Positions 19,730 to 29,195 of a stretch of DNA of 64,000 bases are shown piece after piece (positions within the stretch are counted from its first letter, which is position 1; each line of letters opens with the position of its first letter). The notes beneath the pieces were generated by a model. That model was not told the DNA's origin. It saw only the letters and a program-made list of their open reading frames with translations, and made no database searches. The DNA comes from Algivirga pacifica (GTDB lineage Bacteria > Bacteroidota > Bacteroidia > Cytophagales > Flammeovirgaceae). The stretch lies in contig NZ_BAABJX010000015.1 of the NCBI RefSeq assembly GCF_039543525.1, positions 10,653-74,652 of the forward strand, in the 5' to 3' direction. A program made the position numbers and the translations under genes.

Positions 19730-22096
19730 ATGAGACTCCTTTTTTTTATTTCTCTTTCCTTCCTCAGTGTACACTTTTCTTTTTCCCAAAGTTCGGTCAA
19801 TATGCAGCGTGAGTTTGAACAGCGTTTTTTGGAGGATGTAGGTGATGCTCGTGTCGTATTTCTTGGTGAAATAATGCATTCCGAGGGGAATATCTTCGAG
19901 CATAAACAAAAATTGATAGAACTTCTTTATCAAGAAAAAGGATTTAATAAGATTGCTTTTGAAAGTAGCTTTTATGCTTTTAACCGCAAGGCAGAACATG
20001 ATTCCTTGTACCGTAATTACCTGAACCGGGCGATTTTTCCGATATGGACACAGGCAAAAGAATTTCAGCCTACTTTATCCTGGCTAGAAACTCATCGTGA
20101 TGTTAATGTTACTGGTTTTGATGCGCAAATGACATCGGGAACACCTTCTGATTACTTGACAGAACGATGGAAAGGATATATCCCTCAACAGCAAGAAATC
20201 TCCTGGGAACAGGTGGGAGAGATCATTAGTCAGCTTGATGATTTGTCTGTAGGATATTACAGTAAAACGATTGATTATTTTAGTAAGGAAAAAAGAAAAA
20301 CGTTTGAGCAACTTTATGAGGCTACTATGACGCTTTCTGATCAGGGAGAAGAGGCTTATGTCAAGCAAGAGATTCTGAGTGCCAAAGCGATGTTTGATTG
20401 GTATCGAACAGAGAAAATTTACCTAAAGAATGCGGAGACCTGGATAGCTAAAGATGGTAATGGACGAGATCTTCAAATGGCGAAAAATCTTCTTTTTTAT
20501 CTGGAGCAAAATCCTGACGCCAAAGTGATTTGCTGGGGGGCCTCGGGGCATTTTGCCAAAGGGTTTCAAGCAGTAAAACAGGAAGAACTGAACGCTTTTA
20601 TTCCTATGGGAGAAACGGTCGTTAAGGCATTGGGTGCTGAGGCGGTACGCAGCTATGCCTATACGACCGGAAAAGGGGAGTATAAGCGTTGGTTTGAAAT
20701 GTATTCGGAAGAGGTTCCTACCCCTCCCTCCAATAGCTTGGAAGGACGGTTGTTGTCAGAAGGTACTTCTACCACTTTTATACCTTTAAAAGATAGTGTG
20801 TTTGTATCTACCAATATGGAATTTACTCCTGTAGAAGGAAATTGGTCAGAGGTGTTTGACGGCATGGTTTATATGGACTCTATTATCGGAGCTACTTCTA
20901 AGTCGGGTGTGGATGAAACATCGGATAGCATTCCAAAAACAACCGTTTCCTACCATTTAAAAGAAGAAGCTTCTATGCAGTATAAAAGGAAGTTTACGCA
21001 GGTTAAAAGCAGGGAGGGAGTGACTTACAAGGGACAGGTGCAAAATACCACGACTAAGGAACCGATCCCTTTTGCTTTAATTAAGCTACAGGGCACAGAT
21101 CAGGGGACCGTTTGTGATGCGGAAGGAAAGTTTACAATTACAGCCAAGACGACAGATTCTATCGAGGTATCTTCCGCCTCTTATGAAACAGGAGTATTTG
21201 GGTTGAAAAAGACGGATTCCTTAGTCTTAAAACTTCAGGAAAAAGTGCTGGAGATGGAAGCCTTGACGATCAGGAGTAAGCCAATGACGCCAAAACAGTT
21301 GTTGAAGCGTTATCATAAAAGTCGTAAGAAAAATCATTATGCAGAGCCACACAATGTCGATTACCATTACCGATTTAGGCTTTTTGAGGAAGATAGTTTG
21401 ATGGGAGACCATGAGTATGTGTTGACCCGTTATGTAGATCGAAAATTAATTGAACGGAATGAGCCCGAAATTCTAAAAGAACAGCGTATTCATAAAGCAT
21501 TAGTGGTGGAAGATAGTACAAAGTTGTTTAACTACTTAGTATATGGCCATTGGTCAAGGAGTAAAGGGTTGTATAATCCCGCTTTTGGTTGGCATAGTGT
21601 CTTGTCTAAGATATTTGTAAAGTCCTATGATTATGAGGTGGAAACAGGAGTAGGGAAGGATAGCCCATATTATATTCTACATTTCCATAGCAATAGGAAC
21701 TTGGATGAGGCAGGAATTCAACGAGATTCATCAGAGTACTTTGGAAAGGCGTATTTGTGTAAGGAAACCCTTGCGCTTAAAAGGTATACTACCGTGCTTT
21801 ATAAAGTGTTGCTTGATGGGAGGAAATTATTTACAGCCCTTGATTATTATTATCAAAAAAATGAACATGGAAAGCATATTATGACACATTATACGGTGTC
21901 CATGCAATACGGGAAGTATCAGTTAGAGGGAAAGTATCAGCTGTTATCTCAAAATATAGAGGAGGTGCAGCGCATTGATAAGGATAATTGCTCTCCGAAT
22001 AGTTATCTGCTGTTAAGAAAACTGGATAGCGTACCGTATCGGGAAGCGTTTTGGGAAGCGTTTGATGGGGATTATCATTCTAGGGTAGGTAATTAA
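19730..22096 (+). CDS. Exported erythromycin-esterase-like protein with carboxypeptidase-regulatory-like domain
   Basis: 788 residues from the ATG at 19730; a TTG three bases earlier is less likely. Signal peptide ~1-20 (FLSVHFSFSQ). Residues ~25-300 resemble the erythromycin-esterase/EreA superfamily: FLGEIMHSEGN with Glu47 and His50, KIAFESSFYAF, VTGFDAQM and VICWGASGHFAKG, in the family order. Residues ~430-505 are a CarboxypepD_reg-like beta-sandwich (KGQVQNTTTKEPIPFALIKL...DAEGKFTI). The last ~280 residues I do not recognise. Many such domains are not macrolide esterases, so drug resistance should not be assumed. The 69 bp gap to the caspase-like gene upstream implies shared transcription. 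Confidence 0.75.
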   Translation: MRLLFFISLSFLSVHFSFSQSSVNMQREFEQRFLEDVGDARVVFLGEIMHSEGNIFEHKQKLIELLYQEKGFNKIAFESSFYAFNRKAEHDSLYRNYLNRAIFPIWTQAKEFQPTLSWLETHRDVNVTGFDAQMTSGTPSDYLTERWKGYIPQQQEISWEQVGEIISQLDDLSVGYYSKTIDYFSKEKRKTFEQLYEATMTLSDQGEEAYVKQEILSAKAMFDWYRTEKIYLKNAETWIAKDGNGRDLQMAKNLLFYLEQNPDAKVICWGASGHFAKGFQAVKQEELNAFIPMGETVVKALGAEAVRSYAYTTGKGEYKRWFEMYSEEVPTPPSNSLEGRLLSEGTSTTFIPLKDSVFVSTNMEFTPVEGNWSEVFDGMVYMDSIIGATSKSGVDETSDSIPKTTVSYHLKEEASMQYKRKFTQVKSREGVTYKGQVQNTTTKEPIPFALIKLQGTDQGTVCDAEGKFTITAKTTDSIEVSSASYETGVFGLKKTDSLVLKLQEKVLEMEALTIRSKPMTPKQLLKRYHKSRKKNHYAEPHNVDYHYRFRLFEEDSLMGDHEYVLTRYVDRKLIERNEPEILKEQRIHKALVVEDSTKLFNYLVYGHWSRSKGLYNPAFGWHSVLSKIFVKSYDYEVETGVGKDSPYYILHFHSNRNLDEAGIQRDSSEYFGKAYLCKETLALKRYTTVLYKVLLDGRKLFTALDYYYQKNEHGKHIMTHYTVSMQYGKYQLEGKYQLLSQNIEEVQRIDKDNCSPNSYLLLRKLDSVPYREAFWEAFDGDYHSRVGN

Positions 22097-22164
22097 ATAG
22101 AGTAGTATGCTTAAGCAGACTTTAAGAAGGGTTACTTTATTTGAAGTGAGTTGACTCTTCCGTA

Positions 22165-22206
22165 CTTTCAACAAAAATCTTTATTTCTATCAGAAAACTT
22201 TGTGTT
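22165..22206 (-). repeat. Half-element, inverted partner of 9900-9942
   Basis: The reverse complement reads CTAGTGGTCTAAACAC then, a few bases later, GATAGAAATAAAGA, matching 9900-9942 closely. It lies immediately against the 22214 element, producing the compound palindrome TTTAGACCACTAGTGGACTAAA in two halves sharing CTAG. Confidence 0.6.
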
Positions 22207-22213
22207 TAGACCA

Positions 22214-22360
22214 CTAGTGGACTAAACGTTAAATAAACTGATAGTTTACTGCTATTTAGCTCTAAGAGCGTTTCGCCTTGCTCGTGCCTCGCAGGCTACA
22301 CTGAACTCTTAGAGCAGATGTCTTTTTTTTTATAAGGAAACTTAGCAATTGGTCCACTAG
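22214..22360 (+). mobile_element. MITE-like element, CTAGTGGACTAAA ends, copy 2
   Basis: 147 bp, nearly identical to 12394-12539, differing by a handful of substitutions and T-tract length. Right tip reads GGTCCACTAG. A short stretch further on (22384-22412) carries GAACGAGCGAAGCTCAATT, a broken piece of the nested-hairpin family. Confidence 0.8.
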
Positions 22361-22470
22361 GAATAAGAAGAAACAACTAAACACTATGAACGAGCGAAGC
22401 TCAATTAAACATCATGAACAAAAAGATGGCTTGGAAGAAAGGTTTCCCTTTTCTCCCAAGCCATTTTAGT

Positions 22471-25400
22471 TTATTGCTTGATCATTTTCAGTGTTTGACT
22501 GAGGTCTGTAGAGAGAATTCTACCAAGGTATAATCCTTTCTGTAAATGATTCATTGGCAATTGGACGGTGTTTTGTCCTTCTTGAGCCGTACCACTCCAG
22601 GTCTGTACGCGTTGGCCTTTGAGGTCAAAGACTTCTATCGTAACGACTTGTGATGTCTGCACCTGGAAGCTTACATGTACCATTTCGTTGAATGGAGTAG
22701 GGTAAGCGGTGACTTCAGCTACTGGAGCTTTGAAGGTCAGGCGGGAAGAAGAGCTGCTCCATCCGTTGTCATACCATCCTTCGCTGTCACGGTAAAGGTC
22801 ACCGGTTTGCTTGCCGCTACCATCGTGGAAGAGTAGGTTGGCTGCGGTAGCTCCTTCGATAGTGTACTGATACCATCCGTTCCCTTCTGAGGCCATGTCG
22901 ATACCAGGCCAAGTGCTGGCAGCAATTCCAGCCGGAGCAACATTCCAGTAGTGGATCTTGGCTCCTGCCCAGTCTGCTGGTTTCTTGAAGTGGATAGTCA
23001 GTCCAGTGACGATAGGTTCGCTATCATACCATTGCCCGTTTTTGTACCAGCCATCCTTGTCTCTCATCAGGTCGGCAGTTTTTGTTCCGGCATTGTTGTG
23101 GAACAATAGGTTAACTGCAGTCACATTATTCGGGAAGGTATAAGAGTACCATCCGTTTGCTTCTAGTTGCATACTTACACCTGGCCAGGTGGTACTGCTA
23201 ATACTGCCTGCAGGTACTGCGTTCCAGAAGTGGATGAATGGATTGCTGTAATCCTTGAAGTATACCGTAAATCCTCCTTGGACAGCTTCTACCGTAAATA
23301 CTTGGGTACTAATGGCTGAAGTATTTCCTGCATCGTCCTGTGCAAAAGCTTTGACCGTATAGGTTCCCTCTGTATCGAAGGTAAGCGATACGTTACCTTC
23401 CCCACTGTTGGAAGCAGTTGTTGGTGTACTGCCATCCGTAGTATAGTAGATCGTAGGACTACTGTCGACATTATCTGTCGCTGATAGGTCTACCGTTACT
23501 GTTCCGGCATAGGTGCCTTCATCTGGTGTGCCTGAAAGTACAGGAGCGGTTTCATCAGGACCGATACTTACCCATTGGCCATTCTCATAGCCTTCATCTC
23601 CACAAGTATTCAGGTCTGCAGTTTGTCCGCTACCATTATTGGTGAAGATTACCTTGGCACATGTCCCTCCAGTAATGGTATACTTTTTCCATCCTGCACC
23701 TACTTCAAAGGCATCTTCCATCACTACTCCCGGCCAAGCTACAGGATTGGCTTCTGTGACGGTAGCGCCATCGGTTACATCCCAGTAATAGAGATGAGAG
23801 TACCCTTTGGCATATACGGTAAAGGATTTGATTGCATCAAAGGTAAAGTCGGCCGTAACTTCTTCAGAGGTACCTACTTCGTTGATCGCAATTGCCCTAA
23901 CGGTTACTGTGCTTCCTGCACTTCCAGATACTTGGAAACTTCCAGTATAGGCAGTGCTACTGCTCGTTGGTATCGTACCATCTGTGGTATAGTAGATGAC
24001 GCCGTTTTGTGTGGCTGAGATACTGACCGTTCCGCTGCCTGTGTCAAAGTTGGCGCCCTCAGGAGAAATGCTTACTTCAGGAACTTGTGGTCCAGGGCAA
24101 TCACCAGGACAGTTATCATACCATTGTCCATCACGATACCATCCTGTACCTGTACGTGTCAGGTCATCCGTTTGTGTTCCTCCATTATCATTAAAGATAA
24201 TACCAGAAGATAGGGCATTGATAGATGCATGATACCATCCGTTACCGATATCCGTCATGGCTACGCCAGGCCATACTGAGTTGGCTACACTACCTTCAGG
24301 TAGGGCATCGAAGTGGTGCATATAAGCGGTATTCCAACCGGCAGGTTTATAGTAATAGATATCCATGGCCGGGATCGCTCCAATGGTATAAGCCATTTCA
24401 GCATAAGCTTGCTTGCCGCTGCTATTGATGGCTACCACTCTAACGGTAGCACTTTCCGTTAAGGTAAAGCTACCGGCATAGGTATCCCAACCTGTAAGAT
24501 CTTCCGTGCTTAGTTGTGTATCGGTCGTATAGTATACCGATGGATTTGTATCCGTCTTGTCCGTTACAGAGATGGTTACCTCAATAGGGTCCGGACTGTA
24601 AGACGTATTTGGACTGATAGTGATTCTTGGTCTTCCATCTCCGTTGTACTGAGGGTTATACAATAGGACAATGCCCTCGCTATCTGCGGTAAAGCTAACG
24701 GAACCATTGTCTACAATATCCATTGCTCCTGTATAGTGGTCGATGATCGTATCCCCATCAGAGAAGTAGTTCCCTACATTGAAGGTTACGTTTCCACTAG
24801 CACCAATAGCTACAATGACACGGTCGGCATAGTCTTCCGTTTCGTAATCCCTTACAAACGTATAAGGACTTGTTCCAATCTGTTGGTGTGATCCTGCACC
24901 TACGGCAGGGTGATCACGACGGAAAGTTCCTAGCTTTTTCCATACCTCGTGTTGTGCCGTATTGAAGTTCCCCCAGTTCATGTCTGAACGCGTGTTTTGC
25001 TCAGCATCAGACCAGCTACCTTCCGGTCTTCCTGACTCATCTCCGTAGAAGATCTGAATACCACCCGGAAGAAGAAGGAAACCAGGACCAGCAGCCTGCA
25101 GTGACCCTCTGTTAAACAAAGGAGGAACGTCATGAGACGATAGGTAACTTAAGGAGTTCCATGTTGGGTCCTCATTAATGCTCGCATATTCAGAGAATAG
25201 AGACTCTAAAGAAGAAGCGTCTCTGCTGCTTACCCTTGCATCGTTTTTCAGGTTGAAGTTGATCACAGAGTTGAATCCTCCATCCGTATGGTATTCAGAC
25301 TTGTTTTTACCGTGTCCCCATACTTCGGCTGTCATCCAGAAATCAAGGTCATCCAGTTTCTTATTTGGATTTTCGGTTTTCCAGTCTTGCAGCGCTTGTA

Positions 25401-28400
25401 CCGCATATTGTTTCAGGCGATTCCAACGCTCCAACTCTACGTGCTTGGCAGTATCTACACGGAAGCCATCAATACCGTATTTTCTAACCCAGTCGGTCAA
25501 CCAGAAAATCATATAGTTGGAAACTACTCTTGGCAATCCTGTTGTTTGGAAGAAGTTGTCCAGTTCTGCCGTTTTCTCAGCTAAAGTTCCCTCTTGTGTC
25601 CACTTATTGACTAGAATAGGAGGGATGCCTACCGTAGAAACATCTTCAGTTTTCAGGTCAGGCAAGAAGCCTACACAGTTATCAATACCACCTCCTGAAG
25701 TACAATCATCATAACCGGTAATATCAGGATGTCTCATCCAGTCCGTTCCCCAGTAGTTGCTCAACCACGTACCTCCACTGTTATAATCCACAAACAAATC
25801 ATGGTAAGAGTGCCAGCTTTCAGCTCCAGAAGGACTCCATCCTTTCCAGCCTGCATCCAGACTACCATAGTTGTACTCTTCCATATCGTGCATAGTGACA
25901 TAGCCTGTATGGTTCATCACCACATCCACGATGATACGAATACCTCTGCTGTGGGCTTCATCAATGAATTCCTGGAAATCGGCCTCGGTACCCATGTTCT
26001 TGTCCAGTTCACTCCAGTCCAGGGCATAGTAACCGTGGTAACCATAGTGACGGAAAGAGCCATCGGAGCTACCGCCTACCCATCCGTGCATTTGCTCTAC
26101 CGGAGAGGTAATCCAGATTGCATTGACACCAATGCTCTCGAAGTAGCCTTCTCTTAGTTTAGCGGTCATCCCTTTCAGGTCACCACCGTGGAACTCTCCT
26201 GCGGAAGAGTCGTCCGTATAGTCATTGCCATTACCGTCTTTTCCTCTTCCATAAGCATTGTTGTTGGAAGGGTCTCCATCGTAGAAACGGTCGGTCATGG
26301 TAAAGTATACAGTGGCATTATCCCACGTGAAGTAATCATTATTGCCTACTGGAATAATCACCTCTTCATTCTTGGTAAAGGTATAAGAAGCAACTACCGA
26401 GCTATCATCTGTATCACAAACAGTAATCGCTTTTACGGTAGTGGTCTCCGAAAGCGTAATACTTCCTGTGTACGGTGTACTACTAGCCGTTGGTGTACTG
26501 CCATCTGTGGTATAGTAGATAGAGCAGCCGGAAGTATTGCTTAATGTAAAGGAAATACTAGTGTCAAAATTTCCTCCCTCTACCGAGAATACAGGTGTAT
26601 CCGCTATAGGCTGTACCTCATTTAATGTATACTGCTCGCTGATGATGTCGGAGCTGTTGCTGCTGTTAAATGCTCGTGCTTTTAGTAACGTAGTAGCCGT
26701 TAAAGTGATCGGTCCACTGTATACTAGATCGCTTGTCGTAGGGTCGCTACCATCCGTGGTATAATAGGTTGTAGCACCTGCTGAGGCCGTAAGGGTTACC
26801 GCAATGGAAGTATCAAAAGCAGTTCCTGCTGGTGATACCGCCAAGGTGACAGTTTCCTCTGCAGGACAGTCGCCTGGACAAGAAGTTGTCACTGTTCCTT
26901 CATCATACCATGCGGTTCCTGTGATAATAATATCGTCACTTTGGTTACCAGCATTGTCATGGAAAACAAAATTGGCGGATGAGGCCCCGCTCATTTCAAG
27001 GGAATACCAGGTAGCAGTACCTTCTACAGGTGTGAGTGCTGTTCCTGGCCATTCAGTATCTGCCAGCGCATTGGTAGGGGATACGTCCCAGTAATGGGCA
27101 TAAACTGCACTCCATGTGGCAGGTTTCTTAACGTATACCGTCATTACCGGAGGTTCCTCTCCTATATAGTACGTTTGCTCATTGCTTCCTGTCGCGCCTT
27201 GGGAGTCAATAGCAATAGCTTTGACTGTGGTAGTCGCTGTAAGGTTAATAGGGCTGCTGTAAACACTGGAAGCAGCAGTTGGTGTACTTCCATCCAGTGT
27301 GTAATAGATAGGAAGGTTGCTGTCGGCATCATCGGTCACACTCAAGGTAACATCCAAAGGAGTAGCGGACTGCAGGATTGCAGGGCTAATGCTTACCACA
27401 GGAGGTTTATTGACTCCTACACCTTTATCCCAGATCGCATAGTTTGGACCACTAGCTTGCAGTACCCATCCACTGCCTGGAGACCAGTTGCCTCCACCAA
27501 TTTTCATGGCTACTTTATTGTCAATAATAGCGGCATAACCTCCACCATCGGCTTGTTGGATGGCTACAGTACTGCTATGTGTTAATCCATTCGCCTTTCT
27601 CAGTTGTACCATTTCGGCAATCTCATCGTACACCCCATAGTCAAAAAGGTGAGAGTAGAATACCACAGGAGTACCCGGGTGCGTAAGGATATACGCATAC
27701 CCTTGAAGGATTTGTGTATTGCTCGTAGGGTCATTTGGATATTGGTTACCCGGATGATCTTCTGCACGAGCAGGCTCTGTATCATGGTTTTCCAAGAAGG
27801 TGATGGCTTTCTGAGGCCAGATGCCCATCACGCCCGGCAACTGCCCACTGCCGTTACGGGCAAGTACACCATAGTTCCCATTTACAGCATCATGTAATTT
27901 ATATTTTAGGGCAAAGTCAAAAGCAGTAGAACTACCTTGTGTGCCATCGATCCAGTCAACAATCTCTTGGGCATCACTTCTCCACATTTCTCCAATAGAG
28001 ATAAATGGACTCGTGGCATCGTTATATTCCTTAAAATACCCCGTAGCAAACCCATGTACATAGTCATAACGCCATCCAGCATAGCCTACATCAGAAATCA
28101 ACCAGTTCATCCAGTTCTTGATCTCCGTTCTTACGCGGCTATCAGCGTGGTTAATGTCTCTGGCTGCACTATAAGGTGTTCCTGTATCCGGACTACCGCA
28201 GGCACTACCTTGCTCTGGGCTATTTGGGTCAGTATTGACCTCATCGTCAGAGGTAATGGCCCAACATCCCATGGTAGGCTCTGTGAAATCGGACCAACCG
28301 GTAGTTCCTACTCGGTGGTTGATCACAATATCTCCGATCACCTTGATGTTCTTGGTGTTGAAAGAGGAGATCATACTTCTAAGTTCTGCCTCTGTACCGT

Positions 28401-28683
28401 AGTTGGAGTTCAGGTCATACCATTTTCGGGGAAGATAACCTGCACGGTCGCCCGCATCGGAAGAAGGAGGGAGCCATATACCGTCAAATCCGGCATTGTC
28501 GATGGCGTCTACTTTAGTGGATAGGTTGTTCCACCAGTTCTTGGTCGTAGTGTTGGCGGAGTTCCAATGGAAGCCTTGTAAGAGGACTTCCGAGCCATCA
28601 GCGCTTTGCGCATACAGCGAATGGGACAGGCCTATTAAAAATAGGCCGATAATCCATTGTAATGTGTGTCTCAAATAGTTCAT
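22471..28683 (-). CDS. Tandem alpha-amylase: two GH13 domains, five CBM26-like starch-binding modules, T9SS signal
   Basis: A 2070-residue secreted starch-degrading enzyme. Signal peptide ~1-25 (LIGLSHSLYAQ). GH13 domain 1 (~30-420): Asp207 (WRYDYVHG), Glu232 (ISIGEMW), Asp301 (FLENHD). CHB_HEX_C-like Ig domain (~428-505), CBM26-like module (~513-605), two more Ig domains (~610-770). GH13 domain 2 (~780-1345) of a different subfamily: Asp1077 (GFRVDTAKH), Glu1120 (WMTAEVWGHG), Asp1185 (LSSHDVP). Then alternating Ig domains and four more CBM26-like modules (~1438-1532, 1620-1705, 1803-1888, 1893-1978; each with a WPG near the middle and a YxNGQW-type end) and a T9SS type A sorting domain (~1988-2070). 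Both catalytic triads look complete, so the chain may combine two amylase specificities. No SusCD pair is adjacent. Confidence 0.93.
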   Translation of the reverse strand: MNYLRHTLQWIIGLFLIGLSHSLYAQSADGSEVLLQGFHWNSANTTTKNWWNNLSTKVDAIDNAGFDGIWLPPSSDAGDRAGYLPRKWYDLNSNYGTEAELRSMISSFNTKNIKVIGDIVINHRVGTTGWSDFTEPTMGCWAITSDDEVNTDPNSPEQGSACGSPDTGTPYSAARDINHADSRVRTEIKNWMNWLISDVGYAGWRYDYVHGFATGYFKEYNDATSPFISIGEMWRSDAQEIVDWIDGTQGSSTAFDFALKYKLHDAVNGNYGVLARNGSGQLPGVMGIWPQKAITFLENHDTEPARAEDHPGNQYPNDPTSNTQILQGYAYILTHPGTPVVFYSHLFDYGVYDEIAEMVQLRKANGLTHSSTVAIQQADGGGYAAIIDNKVAMKIGGGNWSPGSGWVLQASGPNYAIWDKGVGVNKPPVVSISPAILQSATPLDVTLSVTDDADSNLPIYYTLDGSTPTAASSVYSSPINLTATTTVKAIAIDSQGATGSNEQTYYIGEEPPVMTVYVKKPATWSAVYAHYWDVSPTNALADTEWPGTALTPVEGTATWYSLEMSGASSANFVFHDNAGNQSDDIIITGTAWYDEGTVTTSCPGDCPAEETVTLAVSPAGTAFDTSIAVTLTASAGATTYYTTDGSDPTTSDLVYSGPITLTATTLLKARAFNSSNSSDIISEQYTLNEVQPIADTPVFSVEGGNFDTSISFTLSNTSGCSIYYTTDGSTPTASSTPYTGSITLSETTTVKAITVCDTDDSSVVASYTFTKNEEVIIPVGNNDYFTWDNATVYFTMTDRFYDGDPSNNNAYGRGKDGNGNDYTDDSSAGEFHGGDLKGMTAKLREGYFESIGVNAIWITSPVEQMHGWVGGSSDGSFRHYGYHGYYALDWSELDKNMGTEADFQEFIDEAHSRGIRIIVDVVMNHTGYVTMHDMEEYNYGSLDAGWKGWSPSGAESWHSYHDLFVDYNSGGTWLSNYWGTDWMRHPDITGYDDCTSGGGIDNCVGFLPDLKTEDVSTVGIPPILVNKWTQEGTLAEKTAELDNFFQTTGLPRVVSNYMIFWLTDWVRKYGIDGFRVDTAKHVELERWNRLKQYAVQALQDWKTENPNKKLDDLDFWMTAEVWGHGKNKSEYHTDGGFNSVINFNLKNDARVSSRDASSLESLFSEYASINEDPTWNSLSYLSSHDVPPLFNRGSLQAAGPGFLLLPGGIQIFYGDESGRPEGSWSDAEQNTRSDMNWGNFNTAQHEVWKKLGTFRRDHPAVGAGSHQQIGTSPYTFVRDYETEDYADRVIVAIGASGNVTFNVGNYFSDGDTIIDHYTGAMDIVDNGSVSFTADSEGIVLLYNPQYNGDGRPRITISPNTSYSPDPIEVTISVTDKTDTNPSVYYTTDTQLSTEDLTGWDTYAGSFTLTESATVRVVAINSSGKQAYAEMAYTIGAIPAMDIYYYKPAGWNTAYMHHFDALPEGSVANSVWPGVAMTDIGNGWYHASINALSSGIIFNDNGGTQTDDLTRTGTGWYRDGQWYDNCPGDCPGPQVPEVSISPEGANFDTGSGTVSISATQNGVIYYTTDGTIPTSSSTAYTGSFQVSGSAGSTVTVRAIAINEVGTSEEVTADFTFDAIKSFTVYAKGYSHLYYWDVTDGATVTEANPVAWPGVVMEDAFEVGAGWKKYTITGGTCAKVIFTNNGSGQTADLNTCGDEGYENGQWVSIGPDETAPVLSGTPDEGTYAGTVTVDLSATDNVDSSPTIYYTTDGSTPTTASNSGEGNVSLTFDTEGTYTVKAFAQDDAGNTSAISTQVFTVEAVQGGFTVYFKDYSNPFIHFWNAVPAGSISSTTWPGVSMQLEANGWYSYTFPNNVTAVNLLFHNNAGTKTADLMRDKDGWYKNGQWYDSEPIVTGLTIHFKKPADWAGAKIHYWNVAPAGIAASTWPGIDMASEGNGWYQYTIEGATAANLLFHDGSGKQTGDLYRDSEGWYDNGWSSSSSRLTFKAPVAEVTAYPTPFNEMVHVSFQVQTSQVVTIEVFDLKGQRVQTWSGTAQEGQNTVQLPMNHLQKGLYLGRILSTDLSQTLKMIKQ

Positions 28684-29010
28684 TGTTGATGATTATGTTT
28701 CCGATAGGAATAATTGTAATAATACCTATTCCTTGCCCTGATGACAGGAAAAGGAAGTAGATAAAATCCCCCCTTTGTAAAGCGTATGGGATGGTAAGTG
28801 TGATTGTTATAAGATAGTGTCATATTGACATTTACAATATTCCTAAAAGAATAGGGGGCGTTCGTGTCAGTTCTTGAAAAGGAAGGGATAGTATCGATCT
28901 ATTAAGCGTTATTTTTTTGATTGATACTATTAAGTGGTTGTTTATTAATACCTTATATGGTTATCAATAATTAGGGTAATTCATGAAGTGAGACGTATAT
29001 TTTCTTATTT

Positions 29011-29062
29011 AAGTGTTGATGATACGTTAATGTATGATTTATAAGTGTCGATGATACGTAAT
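29011..29062 (+). repeat. Direct repeat AAGTGTYGATGATACGT, two copies 32 bp apart
   Basis: AAGTGTTGATGATACGTTAAT at 29011 recurs as AAGTGTCGATGATACGTAAT at 29043. The spacing of 32 bp is close to three helical turns, which would put both copies on the same DNA face. It could be a binding site for an unidentified regulator of the amylase or of blaI. Confidence 0.5.
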
Positions 29063-29111
29063 AGGGTAGTCGATTGAAAAAGGTTTGCGGGCGCCCGATA
29101 ACCGATCTTTG

Positions 29112-29127
29112 AACTAAAAAAATAGTT
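29112..29127. promoter_or_regulatory. BlaI/MecI-type operator 1
   Basis: AACTAAAAAAATAGTT is a 5-6 bp inverted repeat around an A-rich centre, 29 bp (start to start) from operator 2. Position just upstream of blaI suggests autoregulation. Confidence 0.65.
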
Positions 29128-29140
29128 GAAAATATTTTTA

Positions 29141-29156
29141 AACTAAATTCTTAGTT
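29141..29156. promoter_or_regulatory. BlaI/MecI-type operator 2
   Basis: AACTAAATTCTTAGTT is a perfect inverted repeat AACTAA-n4-TTAGTT, ending 39 bp before the blaI ATG. It is probably where the BlaI dimer blocks its own promoter. Confidence 0.75.
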
Positions 29157-29195
29157 CTATATTGCAGCATCTCAAAAATTAAAAACGATAGCGCC

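Larger units (their letters stand above)
28684..29195. other. 512 bp divergent control region (amylase / blaI)
   Basis: No gene is seen. The region must hold the promoters of the minus-strand amylase and plus-strand blaI. It contains a 20 bp direct repeat (29011-29031 and 29043-29062), the GGCGCCCGATAACCGATC motif near 29090-29107 that is shared with 12654-12672, and two BlaI-type operator palindromes just before blaI. Confidence 0.6.

Noticed and set aside
19727..22096. Macrolide-resistance function for the erythromycin-esterase-like gene
   Set aside because: The fold is recognisable, but most members of this superfamily are not resistance enzymes, and this one is an exported multi-domain protein next to a caspase-like gene.
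22958..28678. Many plus-strand open frames opposite the amylase gene (for example 27937-28524, 195 residues)
   Set aside because: They mirror the repeated CBM/Ig coding sequence in reverse; composition is odd (Cys/Ser/Arg rich) and no motif is present.
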